From: Geminocystis sp. NIES-3708
Lineage (GTDB): Bacteria > Cyanobacteriota > Cyanobacteriia > Cyanobacteriales > Cyanobacteriaceae
Assembly (NCBI RefSeq): GCF_001548095.1
Contig: NZ_AP014815.1
Span: 3,161,656-3,225,655, forward strand
DNA: 64,000 nucleotides
Direction of reading: 5' to 3'
A program made the position numbers and the translations under genes. Under the pieces are notes generated by a model. It had not been told where the DNA came from, ran no database searches, and saw nothing but the letters and a program-made list of their open reading frames with translations. Shown here one piece after another: positions 17,003 through 26,453 of the stretch (position 1 is its first letter; each line of letters opens with the position of its first letter).

Positions 17003-17839
17003 TCAATAATTTTTACCAATTAATTGTTTTTCTCTAAAAGTAATTTCTACTAAAGGTTTAAACATGGTAATTAAATTTTCTTGAGCAACTGCTAAAATAG
17101 GAAAATTAATTTCTCCATAATTTAAGCCTTTAATTAAAGGAAAATTATTTTTTTGATTGAAATGAACTAAATTACCTCCAGCAGCTCTTAAAATCGGATA
17201 AGCTCCAGCTATATCCCATATTTTAGGACTGGCTTCTATCGCTCCTAGAGTAGCACCACAAGCAACAGATATTAGATCATAACTAGTTACTCCCGTTATC
17301 CTAATTTTGCAAGGAAAGTTATGCTTTAATATGTCTAAACTTCTATTACATAACATAAAAACATGATTAAAACTAGGATCATCGTAACTGCTAAAAATAG
17401 GAGTATTATTGAGAAAAGCACCTTTAGGTCCAGTTAAATCAGTATTTTCAAAATAATAACCATGATATGTCTGCTGAATCTGGGGAAAATGTGCAAACCC
17501 AAATACTGGTATTCCCTGATAAAGTAAACCGATAGAAATACCCCATATAGGAATACCTCTTGTGAAATTGGTTGTACCATCAATAGGATCAATTACCCAA
17601 CACCAATCTGTATAAGGTAAAATATGCTCGGTTTCTTCTGTCAAAACTCCATGAGTAGGAAAACATTGCTTAATTGCTTTTCTTAATTCAGAATCTGCCC
17701 ATTTATCCGCCTCTGTTACTAAGCTACCATCTGCTTTACGAGTTGGCTCTAGTTTGGCAAAATCTTCTAATAATTTTTCTCCGATACGGTAAGTTATTTG
17801 CCGACAAAAATTATATACTTCTTGCCAAAAATAAATCAT
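17003..17839 (-). CDS. Inositol-monophosphatase family protein, second paralogue
   Basis: A 278-residue FIG-superfamily phosphatase with SLVTEADKWADSEL, LTEETE, WVIDPIDGTTNFTRG and the C-terminal KIWDIAGAYPILRAAGG, so the metal site is complete. It is quite diverged from the copy at 12626 and belongs to the cyanobacterial/plant group of such enzymes. Substrate unknown: inositol phosphate, histidinol phosphate or PAP are possible in this superfamily. It is divergent from murG with a 76-bp shared upstream region. The preceding gap, 16706-17002, holds nothing I recognise. Confidence 0.85.
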   Translation of the reverse strand: MIYFWQEVYNFCRQITYRIGEKLLEDFAKLEPTRKADGSLVTEADKWADSELRKAIKQCFPTHGVLTEETEHILPYTDWCWVIDPIDGTTNFTRGIPIWGISIGLLYQGIPVFGFAHFPQIQQTYHGYYFENTDLTGPKGAFLNNTPIFSSYDDPSFNHVFMLCNRSLDILKHNFPCKIRITGVTSYDLISVACGATLGAIEASPKIWDIAGAYPILRAAGGNLVHFNQKNNFPLIKGLNYGEINFPILAVAQENLITMFKPLVEITFREKQLIGKNY

Positions 17840-17915
17840 CTTTTTTCCCTGTTTAGTTACGTTGACGGATGAAGTCTTTAGCTATCAGCTTAAAATCTAT
17901 CCTTTCAAAGTATAA

Positions 17916-19022
17916 TTGATCTTTCGTAACCTGTTAAATCCTTTATTGATTGCTGTGTCTGTTAACAATCCAAATCTTTTAATCGCTGCTAGTGGCACTG
18001 GTGGACATTTATTTCCTGCCTTAGCCGTCGCCCAACAATTACCTGATTATAATATTTTATGGTTGGGAGTACCTCATCGTCTCGAAACTTCTTTAGTGCC
18101 GAAATCTTATCCTCTTATTACTGTTGATATTGATGGTTTTCAAACTAGCTTCGGTATTAAAACTATTTTTGTAATGTTTAAAATGTTTAAGGCGATCATT
18201 AAAACTTATCAACTCATAAAGTCAAAAAAAATAGACATAGTTTTTACTACAGGTGGATATATTGCCGCTCCAGCAATTATTGGAGCAAAATTAGCTAAAA
18301 TTCCCGTTATTTTGCACGAATCTAACTATATACCCGGAAAAGTTACTAAATTATTTGGAGGTTGGTGTAATGTGGTAGGTATTGGTTTTACAGGCACAAG
18401 TAAATATTTACCGAAGGCAAAAACTCAATGGGTAAGCACTCCTGTCAGAGAAGAATTTTTTTCACCTCAACTATTAGAATTAGATATTCCTGAAAATGTA
18501 CCTTTAATTGTGGCAGTAGGAGGCTCACAAGGAGCTGTAGGGCTTAATAAATTAGTGAGACAATCAGCACCTCGTTTACTAGAAAAAGGGGCTTACATAG
18601 TTCATTTAACAGGGAAACAAGATGAGGAAATAGGTACATTTCACCATGATCATTATTTGGAGATGCCTTTTTACAATAATATGGCGGGATTATTACAAAG
18701 AGCAAATATAGCTATAAGTCGATCTGGTGCAGGTACACTAACAGAATTAGCGATTACAAAAACTCCTTCTATCTTAATCCCTTATCCTTTTGCCGCAGAA
18801 GATCATCAATTTTATAATGGACAAGAGTTTGTTAATGGTGAGGCTTCATTACTTTTTAGACAAGATCAATTAAACCCAGATTTATTAACAGAAACTGTAT
18901 TAAACTTATTAAATAATTCTGAAAAGTTAGTCTCTATGGGAGAAAAATCAGGAAATTTGGCTTTAACAGATAGTGCAAAAATTTTGGGTAAAATAATCAG
19001 GGAATGTTTAACAATTAAATAG
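17916..19022 (+). CDS. murG: MurG, lipid II-forming GlcNAc transferase
   Basis: This 368-residue enzyme transfers GlcNAc from UDP-GlcNAc to lipid I at the inner face of the plasma membrane. Diagnostic motifs: ASGTGGHLFPALAVA (glycine-rich loop), TTGGYIAAPAIIGAK, LHESNYIPG, VGGSQGAVGLN and ISRSGAGTLTELA. There is no ATG near the 5' end. The frame offers a TTG at 17916, a TTG at 17946 and a GTG at 17955. The GTG would start five residues before NLLIAASG and best fits the usual MurG N-terminus. Confidence 0.93.
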   Translation: MIFRNLLNPLLIAVSVNNPNLLIAASGTGGHLFPALAVAQQLPDYNILWLGVPHRLETSLVPKSYPLITVDIDGFQTSFGIKTIFVMFKMFKAIIKTYQLIKSKKIDIVFTTGGYIAAPAIIGAKLAKIPVILHESNYIPGKVTKLFGGWCNVVGIGFTGTSKYLPKAKTQWVSTPVREEFFSPQLLELDIPENVPLIVAVGGSQGAVGLNKLVRQSAPRLLEKGAYIVHLTGKQDEEIGTFHHDHYLEMPFYNNMAGLLQRANIAISRSGAGTLTELAITKTPSILIPYPFAAEDHQFYNGQEFVNGEASLLFRQDQLNPDLLTETVLNLLNNSEKLVSMGEKSGNLALTDSAKILGKIIRECLTIK

Positions 19023-19239
19023 TTGCTCGATAGTTGATCATGAATTAAATTCTCATTCAATCACCTGTAAGATACAGAGCCTATTCCGACAAAAAATAGA
19101 GTAAACATAATACTAATTTTGTTTTAATTTTAATATTATTAATTATTCGCTCTGATTCATTACTAAACTTTTTTATTTAAACAGATATAATCATTGTGCA
19201 AAATAGTGTTAAATACGCTAAAATTGCTAAAGAAGTAAT

Positions 19240-19323
19240 GCGGAACTGGCGGAATTGGCAGACGCGCTAGATTCAGATTCTAGTGTTCGTAAGGACTTTC
19301 GGGTTCAAGTCCCGAGTTCCGCA
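19240..19323 (+). tRNA. trnL-CAG: tRNA-Leu (anticodon CAG)
   Basis: A class II tRNA. Acceptor strands GCGGAAC (19240-19246) and GTTCCGC (19316-19322) pair fully, with A as discriminator. The anticodon stem CTAGA/TCTAG (19267-19271 and 19279-19283) encloses loop TTCAGAT, giving anticodon CAG at 19274-19276, which reads CUG. The extended variable arm (TGTTCGTAAGGACTT) and the T-arm GGGTTCAAGTCCC are typical of bacterial tRNA-Leu. CCA is not encoded. Confidence 0.97.
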
Positions 19324-19422
19324 CTTTAGGATAGAATTAGGCTCTGATGAACAATAATTTTATTTTGATGAAAGTAGCTATCAACCTTTTGCTATCATCT
19401 TTCTATAAGTAGATTCTAATTA

Positions 19423-20322
19423 TTAATTATTAATAGGCTGAATATAAACTTCGATACCCTGATTTTTTAGTTTATCTCCTTGATTTTGAGCTTCAATTTC
19501 TGTATTAAATAATCCTAGTTGAATTTTCATTTCTTGATTTAGATTCATAATTAGGGCGTTAGGTACTATTTTTTTAATACGGTTAAAATTATCCATATTT
19601 TGATAATTACTTAATAAATAATATTTTTTTTCTATTTTTGAATTAGAAGAATTAATAGAAGTTGGAAGAGTATTTTTCTGATCATTTGATAAAGATGATG
19701 GTTGTTGAGTTTTATTTATTTCTGCGAATAAAGCACTTTTTAAATCAGGATAAATAGAAGAATTTTGAGATGAACTATTCTTAGAAATAGAGTTATTTAT
19801 TTCTGGTAATGAGGAGATAGTTTGAGGAGCAATATCTTGATTTTTTTTGATATTATCTAAATTAATATTATTGTTATTATTTTCTGTTTTTTGTGTATTT
19901 GGAAAATTAAGATTATTTTCAGTGATGTTACTTACTTGATTATTATCAATTAAACTTTCTTCATCTAGGCTAAAAAAAATAAAAATATTAGCACCAAAAA
20001 ATAATAAAATTCCGATTATACCCCAAGGAGTTAGTATTATATCTAAAATTGAAGAGCTACTATTAATAAGACGAGAAGCGACGGGAATAGCCTCTTCTGA
20101 ATCAATATCATTAGGATTATAAACTAAAGATGATGACAACTCTTGATGATTAAGTTTTTTTTCAGGGGAAGAGATAAATTCTTCTACAATAGGATCGATA
20201 GCAGAGATAGATTCTTGATAATGACTATTTTCATATCTATCTAACTCTAAACCTAAGTCTAAATCAAGGTTTTGAATAATTTTTTTGATTTGTGGATGTA
20301 CTGGCACTACTGATAAATTCAT
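19423..20322 (-). CDS. Single-pass protein with SPOR-like C-terminus, function unknown
   Basis: A 299-residue protein. A polar N-terminal region (1-92) is followed by one membrane segment (about 95-115, TPWGIIGILLFFGANIFIFF). Next come a low-complexity Asn/Ser-rich linker (about 120-225) and a C-terminal domain with KKYYLLSNYQNM, then IQLGLFNTEIEAQNQGDKLK and VYIQPI, resembling SPOR peptidoglycan-binding repeats. The architecture suggests a septal or cell-wall-associated protein. The start codon is only 6 bp from the divergent DciA-like gene. Confidence 0.65.
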   Translation of the reverse strand: MNLSVVPVHPQIKKIIQNLDLDLGLELDRYENSHYQESISAIDPIVEEFISSPEKKLNHQELSSSLVYNPNDIDSEEAIPVASRLINSSSSILDIILTPWGIIGILLFFGANIFIFFSLDEESLIDNNQVSNITENNLNFPNTQKTENNNNNINLDNIKKNQDIAPQTISSLPEINNSISKNSSSQNSSIYPDLKSALFAEINKTQQPSSLSNDQKNTLPTSINSSNSKIEKKYYLLSNYQNMDNFNRIKKIVPNALIMNLNQEMKIQLGLFNTEIEAQNQGDKLKNQGIEVYIQPINN

Positions 20323-20328
20323 AATATA

Positions 20329-20889
20329 ATGACACTTTATTCTATTGACAAATTATTAAATCAAATTCTCTCACAACCTGAATGGGAAAAACAGAAGAGA
20401 TACCATCTGTTAACTAAATTTTGGTATCAAATAATTAATAAAAAAATAGCACAAAATACTCGCCCAGTTTCTTTGAAAGATGATATATTATTTATTGCAA
20501 CATCTAGTTCATCATGGTCTCAAGATTTAAACTTACAAAGACGCTCTCTGATTATCAAAATTAATCGTTGTGTAGAATCTCCTATTAATGATTTACATTT
20601 TGCATCGGTAAAATGGTATCAGAATCAAACTATACCGATTGATAAAGAAGATCATAATAAAGAACATCCTAGCACTATTATTCCTGAATCTTCCTTAAAT
20701 TTATTTCCTACAGATACTCCTCAAAAAGTCTTAGAGAAATGGCTAGAAATTGTCAAAAAAAGAGCAATTGTATGGAAAACTTGTCCTCATTGTAAAACTA
20801 ATTGCCCTGAAGGAGAATTAAAACGTTGGGGTATTTGTATAATTTGTTTTCAACAAGAAAATTCCTCGGAATTAGGATTAATGGAATAA
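20329..20889 (+). CDS. DUF721 / DciA-like protein with C-terminal zinc-binding cysteines
   Basis: A 186-residue protein. The N-terminal 90 residues match the DUF721 (DciA-like) domain: LLNQILSQPEWEKQK, FWYQIINKKIAQNTRPVSLK and LFIATSSSSWSQDLNLQR. DciA proteins are linked to replicative helicase loading in bacteria lacking DnaC/DnaI. The C-terminal segment has CPHCKTNC and CIIC (about 151-176), probably a zinc ribbon, a feature of cyanobacterial members. It is immediately divergent from the SPOR-like gene. Confidence 0.75.
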   Translation: MTLYSIDKLLNQILSQPEWEKQKRYHLLTKFWYQIINKKIAQNTRPVSLKDDILFIATSSSSWSQDLNLQRRSLIIKINRCVESPINDLHFASVKWYQNQTIPIDKEDHNKEHPSTIIPESSLNLFPTDTPQKVLEKWLEIVKKRAIVWKTCPHCKTNCPEGELKRWGICIICFQQENSSELGLME

Positions 20890-20954
20890 ATTTAAAAGTG
20901 GTTTTTCAGCAACTAATAATTAAGGCTTGGTGATTTCAATTAATTAGTTAATCA

Positions 20955-21221
20955 CTAATTAGTACTTTTTACCATTACTAATTCTATTTCTTTTTCGTCT
21001 CCGGGCTCAAAACGAATAGCTGTACCTGCGGGGATATTTAACCTCATATTCATAGTTTTTTCTCTATCAAAACGTAAGGATTGATTGACTTTTATAAAAG
21101 GAAAATGTGAACCAATTTGGATGGGGCGATCGCCTGTATTGGCAACGGTAATAATTAAAATTTTTCTGCCTTGATTTAACTCAATGTCACCTTCTTGGGT
21201 AAATATTTCTCCTGGAATCAT
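20955..21221 (-). CDS. ureB: Urease beta subunit, C-terminally short
   Basis: The 88-residue product carries the UreB core: [56 protein letters not shown]. Family members usually run to 100 residues or more and end with a conserved G.R..YGF...V.G segment. Here the protein stops after ELVMVKSTN, and the downstream bases do not encode that segment in the same frame. The ATG at 21221 is chosen; an in-frame TTG at 21227 is less likely. It is divergent from ureA, whereas ureA and ureB are usually adjacent and co-oriented; ureC is not in the window. Confidence 0.88.
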   Translation of the reverse strand: MIPGEIFTQEGDIELNQGRKILIITVANTGDRPIQIGSHFPFIKVNQSLRFDREKTMNMRLNIPAGTAIRFEPGDEKEIELVMVKSTN

Positions 21222-21307
21222 AATCAATAAAAAATAAGGTTAATAATTTGATTTTATTATAAAATAAAATTTTGTATTAAAAACTAAAAATATCAATCTT
21301 TTTATAT

Positions 21308-21610
21308 ATGCAATTATCTCCCCAAGAAAAAGATAAATTACTAATTTTTACAGCTGGATTATTAGCAGAAAGACGCAAAGCAAAAGGCTTAAAGTTGAAT
21401 TATCCTGAAGCTATTGCTTATATCTCTTCTGCAATTTTAGAGGGTGCAAGAGAAGGTAAAACTGTAGCAGAATTAATGAGTTATGGCACAACCTTATTGA
21501 CAAAAAATGAGGTGATGGAAGGTATCGCAGAAATGATTGAAGATGTACAAGTAGAAGCTACTTTTCCTGACGGGACAAAATTAGTTACTGTTCATAATCC
21601 AATTAGTTAA
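21308..21610 (+). CDS. ureA: Urease gamma subunit
   Basis: A 100-residue protein of full family length: [51 protein letters not shown] and [20 protein letters not shown] are standard UreA sequence. With UreB and UreC it forms the nickel urease that splits urea to ammonia and carbamate in the cytoplasm. It is followed 8 bp later by ureE, so these two form an operon; it is divergent from ureB. Confidence 0.96.
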   Translation: MQLSPQEKDKLLIFTAGLLAERRKAKGLKLNYPEAIAYISSAILEGAREGKTVAELMSYGTTLLTKNEVMEGIAEMIEDVQVEATFPDGTKLVTVHNPIS

Positions 21611-21618
21611 TATTAGTA

Positions 21619-22065
21619 ATGATTATTCTGACAAAAAAAATAGATTTGATCTCTGATAATAAACCTAATTTAATCATTAATTTAACTGCGGAAGAAAGAA
21701 CTAAAGTTAAATATAGTATTGAGTTAAAATCAGTTGATTCTGAAGATATACAAATAATTAAGTTGAACTTAGAAAGGGGATTAATATTAAACGATGGAGA
21801 TATATTAACTAATGATCAAGCTAACTTTTTTGTCCTCATTAAAGCAAAGTTAGAACCTGTTATTACAGTTAAATCTGATTCTAAATTAACATTATTAAAA
21901 GCGGCTTATCACTTAGGAAATCGTCATGTTAGTCTTGAAATCAATGATAATTATTTAAGATTTTCTCCTGATCATGTTCTGGAGTCAATGCTTATCAAAC
22001 TGGGATTAAATATATATGAAGAATTAGCACCATTTTTCCCCGAATTTGGAGCATATAAGCATTGA
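21619..22065 (+). CDS. ureE: Urease accessory nickel chaperone UreE
   Basis: A 148-residue UreE: LTAEERTKVKYSIEL, GLILNDGDIL, the AAYHLGNRHVSLEI motif with the metal-binding His, LRFSPDHVLESMLIKLG and the ending PEFGAYKH. It delivers Ni2+ during assembly of the urease active site. It lacks the histidine-rich tail of some bacteria. Start ATG 8 bp after ureA; coupled translation is likely. Confidence 0.93.
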   Translation: MIILTKKIDLISDNKPNLIINLTAEERTKVKYSIELKSVDSEDIQIIKLNLERGLILNDGDILTNDQANFFVLIKAKLEPVITVKSDSKLTLLKAAYHLGNRHVSLEINDNYLRFSPDHVLESMLIKLGLNIYEELAPFFPEFGAYKH

Positions 22066-22179
22066 CATAGTTATTATCATTAGGATAGTCCAATTTATAA
22101 ACTGTCTATTCCATAAACTACCTCAAAATATTGACTACTATAATCATGGTAGAAACTTTATTTTGAATAGTTATTAATC

Positions 22180-22461
22180 ATGGGAAAAGAAAATTTTAAT
22201 CAAAGTCATAGTAGTGCTTGGGTAATTCAAACTTGGTTGTCTTTTATTCTTTCCATTGGTGCAACTTCTATTGGTATAATCTATTTACCTGTGGACATTT
22301 GGATTAAAGGTTACATGGGAATGGGGTTACTTTTTTCCATTGGCTCGACAGTTAGTCTCACAAAAACTCAAAGAGATCTTCATGAATCTAGTAGAATTAT
22401 TGCTAAACTTGAAGAAGCAAAAGTAGAAAGAATTTTGGCAGAACATAATCAAGTTAATTAA
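22180..22461 (+). CDS. YiaA/YiaB-family two-helix membrane protein
   Basis: A 93-residue protein with two membrane helices (about 14-33 and 43-60), the family pattern SSAWVIQTWLSFILS...GIIYLPVDIW and the conserved loop WIKGYMGMG, then a charged helix (TKTQRDLHE...AKLEEAK). Function is unknown for the family. It converges on urtC with a 34-bp gap. Confidence 0.75.
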   Translation: MGKENFNQSHSSAWVIQTWLSFILSIGATSIGIIYLPVDIWIKGYMGMGLLFSIGSTVSLTKTQRDLHESSRIIAKLEEAKVERILAEHNQVN

Positions 22462-22495
22462 AAAATATAGATAGTTAATTAAGAATAATTAATAA

Positions 22496-23632
22496 TTAGG
22501 TTTCCTCTGGATTTTTTTCTAAGGAAGGATAGGTAATTAAAGGGGGATTTAAACCTAAAATTGATTGTAATTTTATCCATGCCCAATTTTGCCACCAACC
22601 AACAATTCCGCTAGGTAAAATTGTTACAACTATTAAGAATAATGCTCCTTGAAAAAATAACCAAATATCGGGGAATTTTTCGCTGAGAAAACTTTGTCCT
22701 AATCTTACTAATAATGTGCCGATAATTGCACCTAATAAAGTTCCTCTACCTCCTACAGCAACCCAGATAACCATTTCGATGGAAAAAGCTACCTCCATGA
22801 TACTAGGAGTAATAATAGATGTTTGCACGGTATATAAAGCTCCTGAAATTCCTGCTATTGCACCGGAAATGGCAAACACTAAAACCTTAAACCAAGTAGG
22901 ATCATATCCTGAAAATCTAACTCTATTTTCATCATCTCTAATGGCTATTAATAATCTACCAAATCTACCGCTAGTTAACCAACGACAAAGAAGATAAGAT
23001 AACAATAAAAAAATAATAGTAAATTGATAAAATAAAACTTGAGTAGAAGGTTCACTAACTAAGAAACCAAAGATACTTTCTTTATCAACTTTTAATCCAT
23101 TAGTACCGTTAATTAGTTTTTGTTGTCCATTGAAAAAATTATAAAATACAATCAACGCTGCTTGAGTTAAAATCGAAAAATAAACTCCTTTAATGCGATT
23201 ACGAAAAACTAAATAACCTAGTAAACCAGCAACAATGCCGGGGATAACGAAAATAGCAATAAAAGTAAAAGGAAAAGAGTGAAAAGGTTGCCAAAAGAAA
23301 GGTAACTCAGTCACTCCATAGAGATTAAAAAATTCGGGTAATTCTCCCTCTGGTATTTGCAATTTTAAGTGCATCATAAAAGCATAACCTCCTAATGCAA
23401 AAAAAATTCCATGACCTAAACTCAATAATCCTGTATAACCCCAAATTAAATCGATACCTAATGCGACGATAGCTAAGGCTAAAAATCTTCCTAATAACTG
23501 TAACCGAAAAGCACTTATAATCAAGGGCAAGATTATTACAAAAATAATTACTATAGCTACGATCGCACCTATTTCTATAAATAATTTTTGTTTTTTATTT
23601 TCCCTAATTTGAGCAAGGGTATTATTTAGCAT
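22496..23632 (-). CDS. urtC: Urea ABC transporter permease UrtC
   Basis: A 378-residue LivM-type permease with about ten membrane segments. The family's GYTGLLSLGHGIFFALGGYA, RNRIKGVYFSILTQA and GGRGTLLGAIIGTLLV are present, and the periplasmic insert with INGTNGL is characteristic of UrtC rather than general LivM. It should act with UrtA, UrtB, UrtD and UrtE in high-affinity urea uptake; none of those is adjacent. It lies close to ureA, ureB and ureE, so urea functions cluster here although not as one operon. Confidence 0.88.
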   Translation of the reverse strand: MLNNTLAQIRENKKQKLFIEIGAIVAIVIIFVIILPLIISAFRLQLLGRFLALAIVALGIDLIWGYTGLLSLGHGIFFALGGYAFMMHLKLQIPEGELPEFFNLYGVTELPFFWQPFHSFPFTFIAIFVIPGIVAGLLGYLVFRNRIKGVYFSILTQAALIVFYNFFNGQQKLINGTNGLKVDKESIFGFLVSEPSTQVLFYQFTIIFLLLSYLLCRWLTSGRFGRLLIAIRDDENRVRFSGYDPTWFKVLVFAISGAIAGISGALYTVQTSIITPSIMEVAFSIEMVIWVAVGGRGTLLGAIIGTLLVRLGQSFLSEKFPDIWLFFQGALFLIVVTILPSGIVGWWQNWAWIKLQSILGLNPPLITYPSLEKNPEET

Positions 23633-23792
23633 TTTGTTGCTACCATTTCATAATGAATATTGACAATTTATCCACCATATTATGAACAGATTAAGATCTC
23701 TATTTAGTGATTTTTAATACAAAAACCGTTACTTAAATCTTGAAATCATTTTAGGAATAAATTTTATAGTCATCAAATAGAAGCTAAAAATA

Positions 23793-24206
23793 TTAAAACT
23801 GTGGACTCTCAGGAAAATTAGGAATATCATCGGGAATAACAGCCCATTTCGGTGCAGATTTAGTAAAGATAGCCATTTTAGGTTTATATTCATCAGAATC
23901 ATCTAAATTACCCACGGCTAAACCAATTATACCTAAAGCCTCAGATTTACCGAAAAGAGTGCTACCACATTTTGAACAAAAATAACGCTTCAATTCATTT
24001 CCACTGTCAGCAATGGTTGTATAAATACTAGGATTTCCTTTCGTAATTTCTAAAGAATCAATTTTCAATAATAAAGAAAATGCTTTATCTAAACCACTTG
24101 TTTTTTGACAATCTTTACAATAACAAAATACGGCATTTAATGGATTGTCATTGAATTTATATCTAATTTCACCACAATGACAACCACCTGTTTTATGTTG
24201 AGTCAT
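23793..24206 (-). CDS. GFA (Mss4/CENP-V-like) zinc protein
   Basis: A 137-residue protein of the GFA family, named for glutathione-dependent formaldehyde-activating enzyme. Zinc ligands: GGCHCGEIRY, FCYCKDCQKTSG, and YFCSKCGSTLF. The ATG at 24206 is used because AGAGGTG lies at the right distance; the upstream in-frame GTG at 24215 overlaps that site. Substrate unknown; many members are small enzymes acting on glutathione adducts. Confidence 0.82.
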   Translation of the reverse strand: MTQHKTGGCHCGEIRYKFNDNPLNAVFCYCKDCQKTSGLDKAFSLLLKIDSLEITKGNPSIYTTIADSGNELKRYFCSKCGSTLFGKSEALGIIGLAVGNLDDSDEYKPKMAIFTKSAPKWAVIPDDIPNFPESPQF

Positions 24207-24309
24207 AAGAAACACCTCTGAGTTTTTTTAATCTTATCTTATTTCAAAAATAAGTATTGCAATCACAGGTTATTATGAATAGTTGTTTTTGAGTGTTTTG
24301 AGGTAAAAC

Positions 24310-25428
24310 GTGGTTGAATATCTAGTTTTTTTAACAATCTCCGCTAGTCTTTATGCTTTATTTGCTTTAGGTTTAAATTTGCAATGGGGTTTTACGGGAT
24401 TAATTAATTTTGGTCATGTTGCTTTTATGACTATTGGAGCTTACACGACGGTATTATTAGCAGAAAAAGGATTTCCTCTTTTCTCAGCCGTGATTATTGG
24501 AGCTATTTTTGCTTCCCTTTTAGGATTATTGATCGGCTTAACCTCTCTTAAGTTACGAGAAGATTACTTAGCGATCGTTACTATTGGAGTATCAGAGTTG
24601 ATTCGCTTAATAGTACAAAATGAACAATGGTTAACAAAAGGTACATTTGGGATACAAAGTTATCAATTACCTCTGGGGAATTTTCAACCTAATCTACTTG
24701 GTAAAGTAATGATGATTATCATTTTTTCTGTTTTAGGAATTTTTGTTTTGTGGCAATTATGGAAAAATGTTCGTCAACAATTACGCTTAAGAAAACAAAT
24801 TCAAGGAAAAAGTTATCAACCTTCGAGTGTTTTAAATATTTATTTATCTAGTGGTTTAACTTTAATTTTAATTTTAATTACTTATATTAATGGTATAATT
24901 GCCTTGTATAATTATAATTATAAAGCAGGTTTAATGTTATTAATTTTAATTACTTTAACTGTAGTGTATTATGGCTTAGATTTATTAGTACATTCTCCTT
25001 GGGGGAGGGTATTAAAAGCGATTAGAGAAGATGAAGAAATACCTAAAGCATTAGGCAAAAATGTTTTTTTTTATAAGCTACAATCTTTTATGTTAGGTGG
25101 TGCAATTGCAGGAATTGCTGGAGCTTTTTATACATGGCAATTAACCACAATTTATCCATCTAGTTTTGAAACTTTATTAACCTTTAATGCTTGGATTATT
25201 GTTGTTTTAGGTGGCTCAGGAAATAATGCAGGAGTAATATTAGGATCAATTATTTTTTGGAGTTATGATTCATTAACAAGATTTATTTTTAGCAATTCAG
25301 AGATAATAAATGATGCTCAAGTTGGAGCATTAAGAATCATGATAATCGGCTTAATTTTAATGATATTAATGATTTCTCGTCCTCAAGGAATTTTAGGCAA
25401 AAAAGCAGAACTTTCATTAAATAATTAA
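24310..25428 (+). CDS. natD: Branched-chain/neutral amino acid ABC transporter permease (LivM/NatD-like)
   Basis: A 372-residue inner-membrane permease with about nine helices. Family signatures: GLNLQWGFTGLINFGHVAFM, TIGAYTTVLL, LREDYLAIVTIG and VLGGSGNNAGVILGSIIFW. In cyanobacteria such stand-alone genes usually encode NatD of the neutral amino acid transporter NatABCDE, whose genes are dispersed; that identification is inference from context. The start is GTG at 24310 with GAGGT upstream. pgsA follows after 29 bp. Confidence 0.8.
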   Translation: MVEYLVFLTISASLYALFALGLNLQWGFTGLINFGHVAFMTIGAYTTVLLAEKGFPLFSAVIIGAIFASLLGLLIGLTSLKLREDYLAIVTIGVSELIRLIVQNEQWLTKGTFGIQSYQLPLGNFQPNLLGKVMMIIIFSVLGIFVLWQLWKNVRQQLRLRKQIQGKSYQPSSVLNIYLSSGLTLILILITYINGIIALYNYNYKAGLMLLILITLTVVYYGLDLLVHSPWGRVLKAIREDEEIPKALGKNVFFYKLQSFMLGGAIAGIAGAFYTWQLTTIYPSSFETLLTFNAWIIVVLGGSGNNAGVILGSIIFWSYDSLTRFIFSNSEIINDAQVGALRIMIIGLILMILMISRPQGILGKKAELSLNN

Positions 25429-25457
25429 TAATTTATATTAGAAACATTTTCTATTAA

Positions 25458-25994
25458 ATGAACATACCAAACTCTATAACATTAGCAAGAATTATTCTTG
25501 TTATTCCATTAATGTATTTACTATATCAACCAGAAAATAATTATCAGTGGATAGCTTTTATAATTTTTATTATTGCCGCCGCAACAGACTGGTTAGATGG
25601 TTATTTAGCGAGAAAATTAAATCAAATCACTGAATTAGGAAAATTTTTAGATCCTTTAACAGATAAAATTCTAGTGATAGCACCTTTTTTAGTTTTAATT
25701 GAACGTCAGCAAATACCAGCATGGGCAGTATTAATTATTATTGTAAGAGAAATTGTGATTGCAGGATGGAGAGTTAATCCTCAATTAGCAAAAAAAGATA
25801 ATATTTCAGGTGCAAATTTTTGGGGAAAACTCAAAACTGTTATGCAAATTATTGCTATTAGTTTATTAATTATTCCTCTTCCTGGTATTTGGCAAAAAAT
25901 AGGCTTAATTTCTTTTTGGATAGCATTATTTTTAACAATTATTTCTGGTGTTATCTATATCATTCCCGATAAAATAATTAAACTTGAGAACTAA
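25458..25994 (+). CDS. pgsA: CDP-diacylglycerol-glycerol-3-phosphate 3-phosphatidyltransferase
   Basis: A 178-residue membrane enzyme with the CDP-alcohol phosphotransferase signature: TDWLDGYLARKL, ELGKFLDPLTDK (DG..AR...G...D...D). It makes phosphatidylglycerol phosphate, the precursor of phosphatidylglycerol, the only phospholipid of thylakoids. MNIPNSITLARIILVIPLM is a typical PgsA N-terminus. It lies between natD and the abutting lipoprotein gene. Confidence 0.92.
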   Translation: MNIPNSITLARIILVIPLMYLLYQPENNYQWIAFIIFIIAAATDWLDGYLARKLNQITELGKFLDPLTDKILVIAPFLVLIERQQIPAWAVLIIIVREIVIAGWRVNPQLAKKDNISGANFWGKLKTVMQIIAISLLIIPLPGIWQKIGLISFWIALFLTIISGVIYIIPDKIIKLEN

Positions 25995-26423
25995 ATGATT
26001 AAAAATAGGAAAAAAAATCAACTATTATTCTTAATGATTATTAATATTAGTTTAACAGGATGTTTTAACTCCAAAGCCAATGAATGTGGTAAAATCATAA
26101 AAGTTAGTGATAAATTAGCCGAAATTACTCAAGCTAATTTAAAAATACAAGACGTCAATCAATTACTAAAAATAGCTGATAACTTCGATCAATCAGCACA
26201 ACAAATATTAGATAAAAATTTAAAAAATGAAAAATTAATAGATTACAGTAAAAAATTAGGAAGAATTTATAAAAATTATGGTCAAATAACTAGAAACTTT
26301 ATAACTGCTTTTCAAACGAAAGATACAGAAAAAGCTATTCTTTATAAGCAAGAAATATTCAAATTATCTCAAGAAGAAAAAACATTAGTTGAAAATATTA
26401 ATAGCTATTGTCAGCAAAATTAA
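25995..26423 (+). CDS. Putative lipoprotein, function unknown
   Basis: A 142-residue protein. A basic N-terminus, hydrophobic stretch and lipobox LTGC (Cys23) mark it as a lipoprotein. The mature part is helical and Lys/Asn/Gln-rich, with a second cysteine soon after the anchor (ECGK) and one near the C-terminus (NSYCQQN). The start codon abuts the pgsA stop, so it is the third gene of that unit. Not recognised beyond this. Confidence 0.7.
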   Translation: MIKNRKKNQLLFLMIINISLTGCFNSKANECGKIIKVSDKLAEITQANLKIQDVNQLLKIADNFDQSAQQILDKNLKNEKLIDYSKKLGRIYKNYGQITRNFITAFQTKDTEKAILYKQEIFKLSQEEKTLVENINSYCQQN

Positions 26424-26453
26424 TATAATTAGTTATCAGCAATAAATTTTTAA

